Assembly: GCA_028691095.1 (NCBI GenBank)
Contig: JAQUZZ010000111.1
Location: 1 to 5,742, forward strand
Length of the DNA stretch: 5,742 nt
Direction of reading: 5' to 3'
Origin: Alistipes sp.
GTDB lineage: Bacteria > Bacteroidota > Bacteroidia > Bacteroidales > Rikenellaceae
Below are positions 5,722 to 5,742 of the stretch, piece by piece. Every line of letters begins with the position of its first letter. Positions within the stretch are counted from its first letter, which is position 1. The notes beneath the pieces are model-generated. The model was given only the letters and a program-made list of their open reading frames with translations, was not told the origin of the DNA and searched no databases. The position numbers were made by a program, and so were the translations under genes.

Positions 5722-5742
5722 CACCCGCAAAAACTTATACCG

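Larger units (their letters stand above)
5552..5732 (+). repeat. Near-duplicate promoter modules, about 100-base period
   Basis: Two copies of a module follow each other. GGTTCTGAAAA occurs at 5552-5562 and 5654-5664. An identical 22-base block containing the -33 TTTG occurs at 5581-5602 and 5684-5705. An identical 20-base block with the -7 box and the initial transcribed bases occurs at 5609-5628 and 5713-5732. Offsets are 102-104 bases, so the module was duplicated as a unit and has since drifted between the conserved blocks. A third, older copy is represented by promoter 1. Confidence 0.85.

Overview
The window looks like the chromosome of a Bacteroidota bacterium, most likely Bacteroidales; an Alistipes-like or other Rikenellaceae source is possible but cannot be settled from this sequence. 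The reasons are: the Bacteroidota promoter signature (TTTG, 19-21 bases, TAnnTTTG) appears repeatedly; most genes start without a Shine-Dalgarno sequence; prolyl-tRNA synthetase is of the short archaeal/eukaryotic-like type usual in this phylum; and the other proteins are a six-bladed beta-propeller lipoprotein, a Trp/Tyr/Ser-rich lipoprotein and an OmpP1/FadL-type outer membrane protein, all common there.

Layout, left to right. The minus strand carries the start of an OmpP1/FadL-like outer membrane protein gene (from 443, running off the left edge). Upstream of it is a complete lipoprotein gene (1958 to 540). A strong stem-loop terminator (477-498) separates the two. A 367-base divergent intergenic region (1959-2325) follows. 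It holds two back-to-back promoters whose -7 boxes form a perfect 10-base inverted repeat (2169-2178 / 2206-2215). The rightward promoter leads to proS (2326-3810) through a leader of about 105 bases. That leader contains a 13-codon ORF with an unusually strong Shine-Dalgarno sequence, which can be masked by a hairpin. proS ends in a strong terminator (3833-3869). After about 250 bases with no recognisable gene comes a six-bladed beta-propeller lipoprotein (4119-5270). The right end (5271-5742) is non-coding. It contains a possible H-type pseudoknot and then three consecutive, nearly identical promoter modules about 100 bases apart, all pointing rightward out of the window.

The genes do not form one pathway. 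Three of the four products are cell-envelope proteins (one outer membrane barrel, two lipoproteins) and the fourth is a core translation enzyme. The most interesting parts are regulatory: the symmetric divergent promoter, the candidate leader peptide of proS, and the triplicated promoter that must feed a strongly expressed gene just beyond the right edge (a stable RNA or translation gene would fit, but it is not visible). No tRNA, rRNA, CRISPR array, insertion sequence or phage gene was seen. No clearly novel multi-gene system is present.
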